Part shown: piece after piece, positions 1 through 9,812 of the stretch
How the letters are laid out: the number at the start of each line of letters is the position of its first letter
Position numbering within the stretch: the stretch's first letter is position 1
NCBI RefSeq assembly: GCF_029714425.1
Contig: NZ_CP121668.1
Location: forward strand, 9,693,501-9,757,500
From: Bradyrhizobium sp. CB2312
GTDB taxonomy: Bacteria; Pseudomonadota; Alphaproteobacteria; Rhizobiales; Xanthobacteraceae
Reading direction: 5' to 3'
Length of the DNA: 64,000 bases
The notes under the pieces: model-generated
What the model was told of the DNA's origin: nothing
The model's database searches: none
Seen by the model: the letters and a program-made list of their open reading frames with translations, nothing else
Made by a program: the position numbers and the translations under genes

Positions 1-1201
1 GCTTCTCGATCGCGACGGCCACACCCTGGCCGACGCCGACGCACATGGTGGCGAGCGCGAGCTTGCCGCCGCGCTTCTCCATGCCGTGCACGGCGGTGAG
101 CGCGAGGCGCGCGCCGCTCATGCCGAGCGGATGGCCGAGCGCGATGGCGCCGCCATGCGGGTTGACGTAGTCGGCATCGTCGGCGACGCCGAGCTGGCGC
201 ATGCAGGCAATGCCCTGCGAAGCGAAGGCTTCGTTGAGCTCGATCAGGTCGAAATCGCTGATCTTCTTGCCCAGCCGCTCCATCAGCTTGCGGGTCGCGG
301 GCACCGGGCCGATGCCCATGATGCGCGGCGGCACGCCGGCCGAAGCGAGGCCGAGAATGCGCGCGCGCGGCGTCAGACCATGCTTCTTCACCGCGGCCTC
401 CGAGGCGAGGATCATGGCGGCGGCGCCGTCATTGACGCCCGACGCGTTGCCAGCGGTCACCGTGCCGGGATTGCGCACGATCGGCTTCAGTTTGGCCAAG
501 CCTTCCAGCGTGGTCTCGGGACGCGGATGCTCGTCCTTGTCCACCATGATGGGACCAGCCTTGCCGCCGGGAATGGTGATCGGGATGATCTCTTCGGCGA
601 AATAGCCGGCTGCGATCGCCTTGCCGGCGCGCTGCTGCGAGCGGATCGCGAAGGCGTCCTGGTCGGCACGCGAGACCTGGAACTCCTCGGCGACGTTCTC
701 GCCGGTCTCGGGCATGGCATCGACGCCATACTGCGCCTTCAAGAGCGGATTGATGAAGCGCCAGCCGATCGTGGTGTCGAAGATCTCGGCGGAGCGCGAG
801 AAGGCCTCCTGCGCCTTGCCCATCACGAAGGGCGCGCGGGTCATGGATTCGACGCCGCCAGCGATGGCCAGTTCGATCTCGCCGGAACGGATGGCGCGGC
901 CTGCCGCACCGACCGCATCGAGGCCGGAGGCGCAGAGGCGGTTGAGCGTCTGGCCGGGAACCGAGTCCGGGAGGCCCGCCAGCAGGAGCGCCATGCGCGC
1001 GACGTTGCGGTTGTCTTCGCCGGCCTGGTTGGCGCAGCCGAAGAACACTTCGTCCACCTGCGCCCAATCGAGATTCGGGTGCTTGGCCATCAGCGCCTTG
1101 ATTGGGGCCGCGGCGAGGTCGTCGGCGCGCACCTTGGCGAGCGAGCCGCCGAAACGGCCGATCGGGGTCCGCACGGCATCGCAGATAAAGACGTCACGCA
1201 T
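1..1201 (-). CDS. pcaF: 3-oxoadipyl-CoA thiolase (acetyl-CoA acyltransferase), 3' end cut by window edge
   Basis: Thiolase that cleaves 3-oxoadipyl-CoA with CoA to succinyl-CoA and acetyl-CoA, the last step of the beta-ketoadipate pathway. The start is ATG at 1199-1201 and about 400 residues lie in the window; only the last one or two residues and the stop are missing. The N-terminus MRDVFICDAVRTPIGRFGG is typical of the PcaF branch. The acyl-carrying cysteine is Cys90 in NRLCASG. The C-terminal active-site blocks NPHGGAIALGHPLG and CVGVGQG are both present. A related degradative thiolase for another acyl-CoA cannot be excluded without neighbours on the left, but the PcaF-like N-terminus makes this the best call. 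Confidence 0.85.
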   Translation of the reverse strand, partial: MRDVFICDAVRTPIGRFGGSLAKVRADDLAAAPIKALMAKHPNLDWAQVDEVFFGCANQAGEDNRNVARMALLLAGLPDSVPGQTLNRLCASGLDAVGAAGRAIRSGEIELAIAGGVESMTRAPFVMGKAQEAFSRSAEIFDTTIGWRFINPLLKAQYGVDAMPETGENVAEEFQVSRADQDAFAIRSQQRAGKAIAAGYFAEEIIPITIPGGKAGPIMVDKDEHPRPETTLEGLAKLKPIVRNPGTVTAGNASGVNDGAAAMILASEAAVKKHGLTPRARILGLASAGVPPRIMGIGPVPATRKLMERLGKKISDFDLIELNEAFASQGIACMRQLGVADDADYVNPHGGAIALGHPLGMSGARLALTAVHGMEKRGGKLALATMCVGVGQGVAVAIEK

Positions 1202-1332
1202 CGTTGTTCTCCCTGAATGCCGCGATCCGGCCAAATTCTTCAATGTCGGCGGAGTATTAGGAGGGCGCCCGCGGCAGGTCAATTGACGGTTTCGCGGGCG
1301 GCGTATTCGACCGAAAGCCATGAAACCCAACC

Positions 1333-1432
1333 GTCATTCCGGGGCGCGACGAAGTCGCGAGCCCGGAATCCATAACCACGAGCCGGGGTTATGGATTCCG
1401 GGCCTGCGCCTGACGGCGCACCCCGGAATGAC
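1333..1432. repeat. Dispersed palindromic repeat, family A (short form)
   Basis: An approximately 100-bp inverted repeat whose arms begin GTCATTCCGGGGCGCG and end CCCCGGAATGAC, with internal arms around ATCCATAACC and GGTTATGGAT. It lies in the 341-bp gap between the divergent pcaF and mutS genes, which shows nothing else I can name. The same element recurs seven more times in this window. Confidence 0.9.
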
Positions 1433-1542
1433 GACCGAGAATGTGGCGCTCATTATCCCGCCATACGGACAGCGTGGAAAACCCGCCCTTCCAAGTCAAA
1501 CCGATAGGACGCTCAGGCGAAATTTTGTAGGTTGCGCCGCCC

Positions 1543-4281
1543 ATGACCATGCAACAACCGATACCCGTACCGCCGCCCGACGAAGCGCCTGCCGCGCCGG
1601 CGGAAGCCGCCGCGCGCGTCACGCCAATGATGGAACAGTACCTTGAGATCAAGGCTGCGCATCAGGGCTTGCTGCTGTTCTACCGGATGGGCGATTTCTA
1701 CGAGCTGTTCTTCGAGGATGCCGAGATCGCCTCGAAGACGCTCGGCATCGTGCTGACCAAGCGCGGCAAGCATCAGGGCAATGACATCCCGATGTGCGGC
1801 GTGCCGGTCGAGCGCTCCGAGGATTATCTGCACCGCCTGATCAGCGCCGGCCACCGGGTCGCGGTCTGCGAGCAGACCGAGGACCCTGCGGCGGCGAAAG
1901 CGCGCGGCAACAAGAGCGTCGTGCGCCGCGGCGTGGTGCGGCTGGTCACGCCGGGCACGCTGACCGAGGACACGCTGCTCGATGCGCGCGCCAACAATTA
2001 CCTGCTGGCGATCGCGCGCGCGCGTTCGTCCGCCGGTGGCGACCGCTTCGGTCTCGCCTGGATCGACATCTCGACCGCCGAATTCATGGTCACCGAGGTT
2101 TCGGGTGGCGAGCTCGCCGCGACGCTGGCGCGCATCAACCCGAACGAGGCGATCGTCACCGACGCGCTCTATGGCGACAACGAGCTCAGCCAGACCCTGC
2201 GCGAATTGCCGGCGGTGACGCCGCTGACCCGCGACGTCTTCGATGGCGCTACTGCCGAGAAGCGCCTCTGCGACTATTTCGCGGTCGCGACCATGGATGG
2301 CCTGGCGCAGCTCACGCGGCTGGAAGCAACGGCTGCGGCCGCCGCTGTCACCTATGTCGACCGCACCCAGGTCGGCAAGCATCCGCCGCTGTCGCCGCCC
2401 GCGCGCGAGGCTTCCGGCGCCACCATGGCGATCGATCCGGCGACGCGCGCCAATCTCGAATTGACGCGGACGCTCGCCGGCGAGCGCCGCGGCTCGCTGC
2501 TCGATGCCATCGACTGCACGGTGACCTCGGCGGGCTCGCGCCTGCTGGCGCAGCGGCTCGCAGCGCCGCTGACGGACGCGCCGGCGATCGCACGGCGGCT
2601 CGACGCGGTCAGCACTTTCGCTGCCGACTCGGCCACACGCGAGGACATCCGCAGCATCCTGCGCGGCGCGCCCGACATGTCGCGCGCGCTGGCCCGCCTC
2701 TCGGTCGGCCGCGGCGGACCGCGCGACCTTGCGGGCATCCGCGACGGCATCATCGCCGCCGATCAGGTGCTGACGCGGCTTTCCGAGCTCGACCAACCGC
2801 CGCAGGAGATCACCGCCGTGATGGCAGCCTTGCAGCGGCCGTCGCGCGAGCTCGCATCCGAATTCGCCCGCGCGCTCGACGAGCAGCTGCCGCTGATCAA
2901 GCGCGACGGCGGCTTCGTCCGCCCGGGCTACGAGCCCGCGCTCGACGAAGCGCGAAACCTGCGCGATGCCTCGCGCCTCGTGGTCGCTTCGATGCAGGCG
3001 CGCTACGCCGACGACACCGGGGTCAAGGCGCTCAAGATCCGCCACAACAACGTGCTCGGCTATTTCGTCGAGGTCACCGCGCAGCATGGCGACAAGCTGA
3101 TGTCGGCGCCGCTGAACGCGACCTTCATCCACCGCCAGACGCTGGCGGGCCAGGTCCGCTTCACCACGTCGGAGCTCGGCGAGATCGAGGCCAAGATCGC
3201 CAATGCCGGCGACCGCGCACTCAACCTCGAGCTCGAAATTTTTGAGAAGCTCTGCGCCAAGGCGCTCGAGATCAGCGACGATCTGCGCGCCGCGGCGCAA
3301 GGCTTTGCATTGCTCGACGTCGCGACCTCGCTGGCCAAGCTCGCCGTCGACGAGAACTATGTGCGGCCTGAGGTCGATTCGTCGCTCGCCTTCGCCATCG
3401 AAGCCGGCCGTCATCCCGTGGTCGAGCAGGCCTTGAGGCGCACTGGCGAGCCGTTCATCGCCAATGCCTGCGACCTCTCGCCTGGCCCAGCGCAAAAATC
3501 CGGCCAGCTCTGGCTGCTGACCGGTCCCAACATGGCGGGTAAATCGACCTTCCTGCGCCAGAACGCGCTGATTGCACTGCTGGCGCAGATCGGCAGCTTC
3601 GTGCCGGCGACGCGCGCGCGGATCGGCATCATCGACCGCCTGTTCTCGCGCGTCGGCGCCGCCGACGATCTCGCCCGCGGCCGCTCCACCTTCATGGTGG
3701 AGATGGTCGAGACCGCGGCGATCCTCAATCAAGCCGGCGAACGCTCGCTCGTCATCCTCGACGAGATCGGCCGCGGCACCGCGACCTTCGACGGCCTCTC
3801 GATCGCCTGGGCCGCGATCGAGCACCTGCACGAAAGCAACCGCTGCCGCACGCTGTTCGCGACGCATTATCACGAGCTGACCGCGCTCTCGGCCAAGCTG
3901 CCGCGGATGTTCAACGCGACCGTGCGGGTGAAGGAATGGCAGGGCAATGTCGTGTTCCTGCACGAGGTGCTGCCGGGCTCGGCCGACCGCTCCTACGGCA
4001 TCCAGGTCGCCAAGCTCGCCGGCCTGCCGCCCGCCGTGATCACGCGCGCCAAATCCGTGCTCTCCAAGCTGGAGGCGCAGGACCGCGGCCAGACCGCGCG
4101 GGCGCTGGTGGACGACCTGCCGCTGTTCGCCGTCCCCTCCCGCGCCGCCGCGGAAGCCGTCCCGCCGACCGAGGCCGAGCTGCTGATGGAAGCCGTGACG
4201 GCGCTGCACCCGGACGAGATGTCGCCGCGCGAGGCGCTCGATGCGCTCTATGCGTTGAAGGCCAAGCTGCCGAAGCAGTGA
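1543..4281 (+). CDS. mutS: DNA mismatch repair protein MutS
   Basis: Mismatch-recognition ATPase of methyl-independent/MutL-dependent repair, 912 aa, slightly longer than E. coli MutS. The mismatch-wedge motif Phe-x-Glu is seen as F52-Y53-E54 in GDFYELFF. The connector, lever and clamp regions follow. The ATPase has the Walker A motif [10 protein letters not shown] near residue 660, the Walker B motif [16 protein letters not shown] near 737 and the conserved ATHYHEL segment shortly after. The chosen start gives a proline- and alanine-rich leader of about 28 residues; ATG at 1627 would remove it and is a possible alternative. The gene stands alone and is divergent from pcaF. A hairpin repeat directly downstream probably ends its transcript. 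Confidence 0.97.
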   Translation: MTMQQPIPVPPPDEAPAAPAEAAARVTPMMEQYLEIKAAHQGLLLFYRMGDFYELFFEDAEIASKTLGIVLTKRGKHQGNDIPMCGVPVERSEDYLHRLISAGHRVAVCEQTEDPAAAKARGNKSVVRRGVVRLVTPGTLTEDTLLDARANNYLLAIARARSSAGGDRFGLAWIDISTAEFMVTEVSGGELAATLARINPNEAIVTDALYGDNELSQTLRELPAVTPLTRDVFDGATAEKRLCDYFAVATMDGLAQLTRLEATAAAAAVTYVDRTQVGKHPPLSPPAREASGATMAIDPATRANLELTRTLAGERRGSLLDAIDCTVTSAGSRLLAQRLAAPLTDAPAIARRLDAVSTFAADSATREDIRSILRGAPDMSRALARLSVGRGGPRDLAGIRDGIIAADQVLTRLSELDQPPQEITAVMAALQRPSRELASEFARALDEQLPLIKRDGGFVRPGYEPALDEARNLRDASRLVVASMQARYADDTGVKALKIRHNNVLGYFVEVTAQHGDKLMSAPLNATFIHRQTLAGQVRFTTSELGEIEAKIANAGDRALNLELEIFEKLCAKALEISDDLRAAAQGFALLDVATSLAKLAVDENYVRPEVDSSLAFAIEAGRHPVVEQALRRTGEPFIANACDLSPGPAQKSGQLWLLTGPNMAGKSTFLRQNALIALLAQIGSFVPATRARIGIIDRLFSRVGAADDLARGRSTFMVEMVETAAILNQAGERSLVILDEIGRGTATFDGLSIAWAAIEHLHESNRCRTLFATHYHELTALSAKLPRMFNATVRVKEWQGNVVFLHEVLPGSADRSYGIQVAKLAGLPPAVITRAKSVLSKLEAQDRGQTARALVDDLPLFAVPSRAAAEAVPPTEAELLMEAVTALHPDEMSPREALDALYALKAKLPKQ

Positions 4282-4288
4282 CGGTGCC

Positions 4289-4386
4289 GTAGGGTGGGCA
4301 AAGCGAAAGCGTGCCCACCATGTCACAGCCAAGATCGGATAGATGGTGGGCACGGCGCGCAAAGTGCGCGCCTTTGCCCACCCTAC
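4289..4386. repeat. Dispersed inverted repeat, family C (GTAGGGTGGGCAAAG type)
   Basis: The arms GTAGGGTGGGCAAAG and CTTTGCCCACCCTAC face each other across inner arms GTGCCCACCAT and ATGGTGGGCAC. It fills the gap between the convergent mutS and PAS-transducer genes and could serve as a bidirectional terminator. Copies recur at 28769 and 41937. Confidence 0.88.
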
Positions 4387-4402
4387 GATTCCGAGTGCTT
4401 GA

Positions 4403-6079
4403 CTACGCCCGCGCCGCGATCGCTGCGGCTTCCGCGGCGGCGCGCTGCATGCTGGTCGACATCTCGTTCGTCACCGTGCTCTGCTCCTCGACGGCGGCGG
4501 CGGTCGAGGTCACGTATTCGCTGACGTTGTTGATGGCCTGCTTGATCGAGCCGAGCGCGCTGACGACGTCGCCGGAGATGCCGTTGAGGCTGCCGATCTC
4601 CTGGCCGATCTTGTCGGTCGCCTGCTTGGCCTGGTTGGCAAGGCTCTTCACTTCCGACGCAACCACCGCGAAGCCGCGGCCGGCCTCGCCGGCGCGGGCG
4701 GATTCGATCGTGGCGTTGAGCGCGAGCAGGTTGATCTGTCCGGTGATGCTGTTGATCATCTCGACGATGCCGCTCATCGCCTGCGCCGCCTCGGTGAGGC
4801 GCTGCGCCTGCGCGTCGGCGGCGGCGACCTGATCCACCGCGCTCATCGCGGTCTCGCGCGACTTGGTCATCGCCTCGGAGATCTCGCGCACCGAGGCGTT
4901 GAGCTCCTCGGAGCCGGCGGCGACCGATTCCATCATGCCGCGGACGCGCTCGTTGCCCATGCGGACCAGCACCTGCCGCGTGGTGTCGGTGGCGTATTTC
5001 ACGACCTTGAACGGCTTGCCGTTGAGATCGAGGATCGGGTTGTAGGAGGCCTGGATGTAGACCTCCTTGCCGCCCTTGCCGATGCGCTTGTATTCGGCCG
5101 CTTGGTACTGGCCGCGGTTGAGCGCGGCCCAGAACTCGCGATAGGCCGCGCCGTCGCGCTCACTGGGCTCGACGAACATGCTGTGATGCTTGCCCTTGAT
5201 CTCGGCCAGCGAATAGCCGAGCGCAGCGAGGAAGTTAGCGTTCGCCGTGATGATCGTGCCGTCCATGTTGAATTCGATCACGGCTTGGGCCTTGTCGATC
5301 GCCGCGATCTGACCGGCGAGATCGGCGTTCTTCAGCTTTTCCGCGGTAATGTCTGTTGCGTACTTGACCACGCCGAACGGCTTGCCGCTCTCGTCGAGTA
5401 GTGGATTGTACGAGGCGAGGATCCAGACCTCGCGGCCGCCCTTGCCGATACGCTTGAACTCGCCGGCCTGGTAGTCGCCGCGGTTGAGCTTGGCCCAGAA
5501 CTCGCGATAGGCCGCACCGTCGCGTTCGGCGGGGGCGACGAACATGCTGTGATGCTTGCCCTGGATCTCGGCGAGCGAATAGCCGAGTGCCTTGCAGAAA
5601 TTCTCGTTGGCGGCGACGACGGTGCCGTCGAGCTTGAATTCGATCACGGCCTGGGCGCGGCTGCTGGCGGCGATCTTCGAGGCGTCCGTCATGCTCCGGA
5701 TCTTCTTCTCGGTGATGTCGGTCGCGATCTTGGCGACCATCACCGCCTTGCCGTTGCCGTCGAGCACCGGATTGTAGGATGCTTCGATCCAGACCTCATG
5801 GCCGTCCTTCGCGATTCGCTTGAACTCGCGCGCCTGATACTCGCCACGATTCAGTGCGGCCCAGAACGCCTTGTACTCGGAAGTTTCGCGCTGGTCGGCC
5901 GGCACGAACATGGAGTGATGCTTGCCCTGGATTTCCTCGAGCCTATAGCCGAGGGCATCGAGAAAATTCTTGTTGGCGGTGACGATCGTCCCATCAAGTT
6001 TGAATTCGATCATCGCCTGCGAGCGACCAATGGCATCGAGCCGCGCCTGCGCATCACTATGGGACTTGCGACCGAACAT
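4403..6079 (-). CDS. Soluble methyl-accepting-type signal transducer with three PAS domains
   Basis: 558-aa cytoplasmic sensor. I see no membrane segment. Three PAS/PAC modules are arranged in tandem at about residues 15-125, 137-245 and 258-367, each with the pattern AxIEFxLDGTI...[22 protein letters not shown]...FKRIxKxGxEVWIxASYNP. They are followed by a methyl-accepting signalling hairpin (about 370-558) that contains [20 protein letters not shown] sequence and [15 protein letters not shown]. The tail ends soon after the hairpin, so a full adaptation region is doubtful. Architecture resembles Pseudomonas BdlA (two PAS plus transducer), but with an extra PAS. A strong ribosome site GAGGAGAC sits 6 nt before the ATG. 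The stimulus is unknown; PAS domains of this class often bind flavin or haem, which I cannot show here. Confidence 0.9.
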   Translation of the reverse strand: MFGRKSHSDAQARLDAIGRSQAMIEFKLDGTIVTANKNFLDALGYRLEEIQGKHHSMFVPADQRETSEYKAFWAALNRGEYQAREFKRIAKDGHEVWIEASYNPVLDGNGKAVMVAKIATDITEKKIRSMTDASKIAASSRAQAVIEFKLDGTVVAANENFCKALGYSLAEIQGKHHSMFVAPAERDGAAYREFWAKLNRGDYQAGEFKRIGKGGREVWILASYNPLLDESGKPFGVVKYATDITAEKLKNADLAGQIAAIDKAQAVIEFNMDGTIITANANFLAALGYSLAEIKGKHHSMFVEPSERDGAAYREFWAALNRGQYQAAEYKRIGKGGKEVYIQASYNPILDLNGKPFKVVKYATDTTRQVLVRMGNERVRGMMESVAAGSEELNASVREISEAMTKSRETAMSAVDQVAAADAQAQRLTEAAQAMSGIVEMINSITGQINLLALNATIESARAGEAGRGFAVVASEVKSLANQAKQATDKIGQEIGSLNGISGDVVSALGSIKQAINNVSEYVTSTAAAVEEQSTVTNEMSTSMQRAAAEAAAIAARA

Positions 6080-6332
6080 CCAAATGTCTCCTCGATGAGA
6101 AATCGTTTTACATGACGCAGCCAGCGTCGCTCTTGCGCTCGAAAATTTTCGGCTCGCCCGTCACTCGGGTGTACCGGAACCATAGGCCCGCATTTGATGA
6201 GGGCCGCCTCGACAGCCGACGGGTATATTTACGGACAAGGCGCAAAGATTAAATTAACGACGCTATCGAAATCGCGCAGCCAAGCACCGCAGTACTACTG
6301 GCCAATCCCCGCAAAAATTCCGTGTGGAATGC

Positions 6333-7133
6333 TTACGCTTCAATGCGCTGTCTTCGGCGCCCACTCCACCACAGCGTCAAGTTCCACGTCACGCAGGTTG
6401 CAAGCGCCAGAAAAAGACCAATCGCCGATCCAAATTTCACGACCGCAACGTGCATCACTGCAATCGCCATGCCGAATCCGAGCAGCCCCCAGGCGGAATT
6501 GGCGAGCACGGCAGCAGTCGGCGGACCGCCGATGCGCGGATGCAGGATCACCATGATGCTGGTGAACACGATCGGGTAGAGCGCGATGACGCCGCTCACC
6601 CGCGGGCCGACCCAGCCCGAGGTCGAGACCACGATCGCGACCAGCGTCGCCACCAGCGAGGCGCGGAACGGGATGTCGTACCAGCGGCGCGTCACCAGCG
6701 GCATCTTCGCATGCCGGTACTTTGCGAGCAGCGGAATGCAGATGCCGAAAGCGACCAGGTTCACGGCGAGGCCGGCCGTCAAGCTCCAGTCGAACAGGCG
6801 GATGATGGAGGCGAGCACGATCCACACCGCGACCGCGCTTCCGGCGCTCACCAGCAGATTGTTCCGCTGCGCCAGCATGACATAGGTGAGCCCGAGGACG
6901 ATCGTCGCGGCGTTGACCGGAAGGCTGGCCAGCGCGCCTTGCGCGATGAAGGCGGCGTCATGGTCGATGGCGAGGAAGACATAGGATGGCCCCGCCGAGA
7001 TCGGCAGCGTCGCCACCAGCGCGCCGATCACCGGGCCGGAGCGTTCGGTGATGATCGACGCCGACACGACGAACCCCGCCGCGATCGCCATGCGCAAGAG
7101 AAGAATGAGAATGAAGTGGAGGTCGAGGGACAT
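6333..7133 (-). CDS. Polytopic membrane protein of unknown function
   Basis: 266 aa, almost entirely hydrophobic, with about eight membrane segments (for example residues 5-25, 30-52 and 70-90, and several more to the C-terminus), ending in a basic tail RRRQRIEA. I do not recognise the family. Conserved-looking features are TERSGPVIGALVATLPISAGPSY near the N-terminus and the internal GWVGPRVSGVIALYPIVF. The pseudo-duplicated TLPI / ALYPI patterns in the two halves suggest an internal repeat, as in small carriers. There is no convincing ribosome site before the ATG at 7131-7133, so the start is uncertain. It reads in the same direction as the PAS transducer, about 250 bp upstream of it. Confidence 0.75.
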   Translation of the reverse strand: MSLDLHFILILLLRMAIAAGFVVSASIITERSGPVIGALVATLPISAGPSYVFLAIDHDAAFIAQGALASLPVNAATIVLGLTYVMLAQRNNLLVSAGSAVAVWIVLASIIRLFDWSLTAGLAVNLVAFGICIPLLAKYRHAKMPLVTRRWYDIPFRASLVATLVAIVVSTSGWVGPRVSGVIALYPIVFTSIMVILHPRIGGPPTAAVLANSAWGLLGFGMAIAVMHVAVVKFGSAIGLFLALATCVTWNLTLWWSGRRRQRIEA

Positions 7134-7198
7134 TTTTTTGTTTTTGTCGTCGCGGACAGGCGAAGCGCCGATCCGGATGTAGGCGAAGTATTCTGTCC

Positions 7199-7349
7199 GT
7201 CATTCCGGGGCGCGCCGCTTGGGGCGAGCCCGGAATCCATAACCACAGGCCGTGGTGGTTAAAGAGCTGGAGCTACGACCGTCTGAAGTCACTGCGGCCT
7301 GGGGCTATGGGTCCCTCGGCTCGCGCCAAGCGGCGCGCCCCGGGACGAC
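7199..7349. repeat. Dispersed palindromic repeat, family A (long form)
   Basis: Begins GTCATTCCGGGGCGCG and ends CGCCCCGGGACGAC, with the internal pair ATCCATAACCACAGG / CTATGGGTCCC. It is about 150 bp because the central loop is longer than in the 100-bp form. Confidence 0.88.
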
Positions 7350-7376
7350 ACCGATTGTTGGGTTAGGGCCTTCGCG

Positions 7377-7886
7377 TCACATCCGCTGCATTGACACCGA
7401 AACCTTCGGGCCGTTCTTGATGGTCTGGTAGACCACGCAGTAGCGCTCGGTGAGTTTCAGCAGGAGGTCGAGCTTGTCCTGCGGTGCATCGGTATCGACC
7501 TCGAAGCGCAGGCGGATCGCGGCGAAGCCGACCGGCGTCTCCTTGTCGACGCCGAGCGTGCCACGGAAATCCAGATCGCCCTCGGCATAGACGTTGCCGG
7601 TCTTCAGCGGCACCTCGATCGCGGTCGCCACCGATTTCAGCGTGACGCCGGCGCAGGCGACGAGGGCTTCCAGCAGCATGTCGCCGGAGCAGAGCTCGAG
7701 GCCGGAGCCGCCGGTGGCGGGGTGCAAACCGGCCATTGCGATGGCGCGGCCGGTCTCGACCTTGCAGGCGATGCCTTCGCTGTCGGTGGAGCCCTTGGCC
7801 TTCAGCGTGATCATCGCGGCCTTGGGATCGGTCTTGTAGCGTTCCTTGATCGGAGCCTGCATCTGGCGCAGTTCGGCGGCGTCCAT
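7377..7886 (-). CDS. OsmC/Ohr family protein (YhfA-like)
   Basis: 169-aa member of the OsmC fold, a family of dimeric thiol peroxidases that reduce organic hydroperoxides using two active-site cysteines. The candidate catalytic cysteines are Cys78 in LLEALVACAGVTL and Cys150 in RYCVVYQTI, at the spacing expected for the family. The rest matches the plain OsmC-like branch rather than Ohr itself. The gene stands alone, upstream of the ABC ATPase but on the same strand, with the next gene 54 bp further on. The peroxidase role is from the family, not shown directly. Confidence 0.85.
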   Translation of the reverse strand: MDAAELRQMQAPIKERYKTDPKAAMITLKAKGSTDSEGIACKVETGRAIAMAGLHPATGGSGLELCSGDMLLEALVACAGVTLKSVATAIEVPLKTGNVYAEGDLDFRGTLGVDKETPVGFAAIRLRFEVDTDAPQDKLDLLLKLTERYCVVYQTIKNGPKVSVSMQRM

Positions 7887-7940
7887 GTTGTTCTCTCCCG
7901 GAAAATACGCCTGCCGATGTACCGGCTTAAGGAGCGAATG

Positions 7941-8726
7941 TCACCACCACATGGCCTGACCGGGACCCTGGGTTGCGTCACGGTCGGGCACGCTGCGGTC
8001 GAGCGAGCGGTCGAGTGACTTCAGCACACTCCGCTTGAAGGTCTCGAACAGCGGCGCGTTGCGGTCGCGCGGCCGGGCGAGATTGATCTCGATCTGGTCG
8101 AACAGCCGGCCCGGCCGCGGCCGCATCACCAGCACGCGGTCGGCCAGCACCACGGCCTCGTCGACGTCATGTGTGACGAGGATCAAGGTCGGGCGCGTGT
8201 CGGCCCAGAGATCGAGCAGATGATCCTGCAAATCCCTGCGGGTGAACGCATCGAGCGCCGAGAACGGCTCGTCGAGCAGCAGCACCTCGGGCTGCGGCAC
8301 CAGCGCACGGGCGATCGCGACGCGCTGCGCCTGTCCGCCGGAGAGCTCGCGCGGCCACGCCTGTGCCTTGTCGGCGAGACCAACACGATCGAGCGCGCGC
8401 GCGACCTTGTCGCGCCGCTCGGCCGCCGGCAGATCGGCGAGCCCAAAACCGATATTGTCGGCGACGCTGAGCCAGGGCAGCAGCCGCGGCTCCTGGAAGA
8501 TGATGCCGATCTTGGCGTGCGGCGAAGAGATCGCTTCGCTGTCGAGCGTCACCGTGCCGGAGCTGGCGCGGTCGAGGCCGGCGATGGCGCGCAGCAATGT
8601 GGACTTGCCGCAGCCCGAGCCGCCGATGATGGCGATGATCTCGCCCTGTTTGATCTCGGCGGAGAAGCGCGCCAGCGCCTCGACGCCGTTGGGATAGGTC
8701 TTGCTGACCCGGTCGAGTGCCAGCAT
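7941..8726 (-). CDS. ABC transporter ATP-binding protein, nitrate/sulfonate/taurine type
   Basis: 261-aa ATPase that energises import. Walker A is GGSGCGKST at residues 35-43; the signature is LSGGQAQR and Walker B is VLLLDEPFSALDAFTR. The closeness to SsuB/TauB/NrtD and the order permease-ATPase behind a SsuA-like binding protein identify it as the motor of a sulfonate- or nitrate-type importer. The ATG at 8724-8726 lies 4 nt after the permease stop, so the two are probably translated from one transcript. The C-terminal 40 residues carry repeated DRS motifs (LDRSLDRSVPDRD), unusual for the family and without known role. Confidence 0.92.
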   Translation of the reverse strand: MLALDRVSKTYPNGVEALARFSAEIKQGEIIAIIGGSGCGKSTLLRAIAGLDRASSGTVTLDSEAISSPHAKIGIIFQEPRLLPWLSVADNIGFGLADLPAAERRDKVARALDRVGLADKAQAWPRELSGGQAQRVAIARALVPQPEVLLLDEPFSALDAFTRRDLQDHLLDLWADTRPTLILVTHDVDEAVVLADRVLVMRPRPGRLFDQIEINLARPRDRNAPLFETFKRSVLKSLDRSLDRSVPDRDATQGPGQAMWW

Positions 8727-8730
8727 CGCG

Positions 8731-9576
8731 TTAGGCTCCCCTCGCGCGGGAGAAGGCGTCCTGCCAGCGCAGGAATGGCGCGGCCGCGACCTCGATCAGC
8801 CAGTCGGTGAGCTTGCCGAGGATGGCGAAGATCACGATGGCGGCGAGAATCTGCGCAGGCTTGCCGAGCTGCTGGCCGTCGAGCAGGAGATAACCGAGAC
8901 CTTCGGAGGCGCCGATCAGCTCGGCGGCGACCACGAACATCCAGCCGAGACCGAGACCGACGCGCAAGGACACGACATAGGCCGGCAGCACCGCCGGCAG
9001 CAGGATGCGCCGGATCATGGCAAAGCCGGAGAGGCGGAAGGTGCGGCCGACCTCGACGATCTTGCGATCGACCGACAGGATCGCACCCATCACGCCCAAA
9101 TAAACCGGGAAGAACACGCCGACCGCGATCAGCGCGATCTTCGAGGTCTCGAAGATGCCGAGCCAGAGGATGAACAGCGGCACCCAGGCGAGCGAGGGGA
9201 TCGCGCGCAGCGCCTGCACAGTCGGATCAAGCAGCCGCCGCGCCAGCGACCAATAGCCGGAGATGGCACCTAACAGCGTGCCCGCCACCACGCCGAAGGC
9301 AAAGCCGAGACCGACGCGCCACAGTGTCGCGGCGATGTGACGGACCAGCTCGCCGGAGCGGGCGAGCTCGGTGATGGTGGCGAACACGCGCGAGGGCGGC
9401 GGCACCAGGCGACCGTTGGACCAGCCCAGAAAAACCACGAGCTCCCAGCCGAGCGCAAGTGTGATCGGCAACAGCAGCCCCAGCATCGGCCGCCCATAGC
9501 GCGACAGCCGCGAGGGCGCGGCAGCACGTTCGGCGGGTTCCGAAGTTTGCTGCAGGACTGGCGCGTCAGAGATCAT
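8731..9576 (-). CDS. ABC transporter permease, nitrate/sulfonate/taurine type
   Basis: 281-aa inner-membrane subunit with about six membrane segments. It contains the binding-protein-dependent transport signature around LRVGLGLGWMFVVAAELIGASEGLGY, which is characteristic of SsuC/TauC proteins. I chose ATG at 9574-9576 (MISDAPVLQQ); a TTG at 9622-9624 would add 16 residues, but it has no better ribosome site. The permease precedes its ATPase by 4 nt. Its binding protein lies upstream on the same strand but is separated by a family A repeat, so it may be transcribed with some polarity. Confidence 0.92.
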   Translation of the reverse strand: MISDAPVLQQTSEPAERAAAPSRLSRYGRPMLGLLLPITLALGWELVVFLGWSNGRLVPPPSRVFATITELARSGELVRHIAATLWRVGLGFAFGVVAGTLLGAISGYWSLARRLLDPTVQALRAIPSLAWVPLFILWLGIFETSKIALIAVGVFFPVYLGVMGAILSVDRKIVEVGRTFRLSGFAMIRRILLPAVLPAYVVSLRVGLGLGWMFVVAAELIGASEGLGYLLLDGQQLGKPAQILAAIVIFAILGKLTDWLIEVAAAPFLRWQDAFSRARGA

Positions 9577-9632
9577 GGCCGGTAGGAAGCGCGTCTGATG
9601 AGGGAATGCAAGGGCGTGCGGCAATCTCGGTT

Positions 9633-9772
9633 GTCGCCCCGGACAAGCGAAGCGAAGATCCGGGGCCCATAACCACAGGACGATGTGGTTACGGGGACTC
9701 GGAGTGACCGCCTTCGCGCCAAACCACGCCCTGTGGCTATGGGTCCCGGGCTCGCTTCGCGCCCCGGGACGA
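9633..9772. repeat. Dispersed palindromic repeat, family A (diverged long form)
   Basis: Begins GTCGCCCCGGACAAGCGAAG and ends CGCCCCGGGACGAC, with inner arms CCATAACCACAGG / CCTGTGGCTATGG. It sits between the permease gene and the binding-protein gene of the same ABC system, where it could lower expression of the distal genes. Confidence 0.85.
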
Positions 9773-9812
9773 CGACGGAATTTGCTGCGCGCGCGTGCCT
9801 CTTCCCTGCCGA

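Noticed and set aside
1513..4362. 949-codon open frame opposite mutS
   Set aside because: It is the mirror of a certain mutS gene; the composition is the Arg/His/Gly-rich pattern of GC-rich antisense frames and it has no domain or ribosome site.
9577..9624. TTG-initiated extension of the ABC permease
   Set aside because: It adds 16 residues unlike the family, and has no better ribosome site than ATG 9576.
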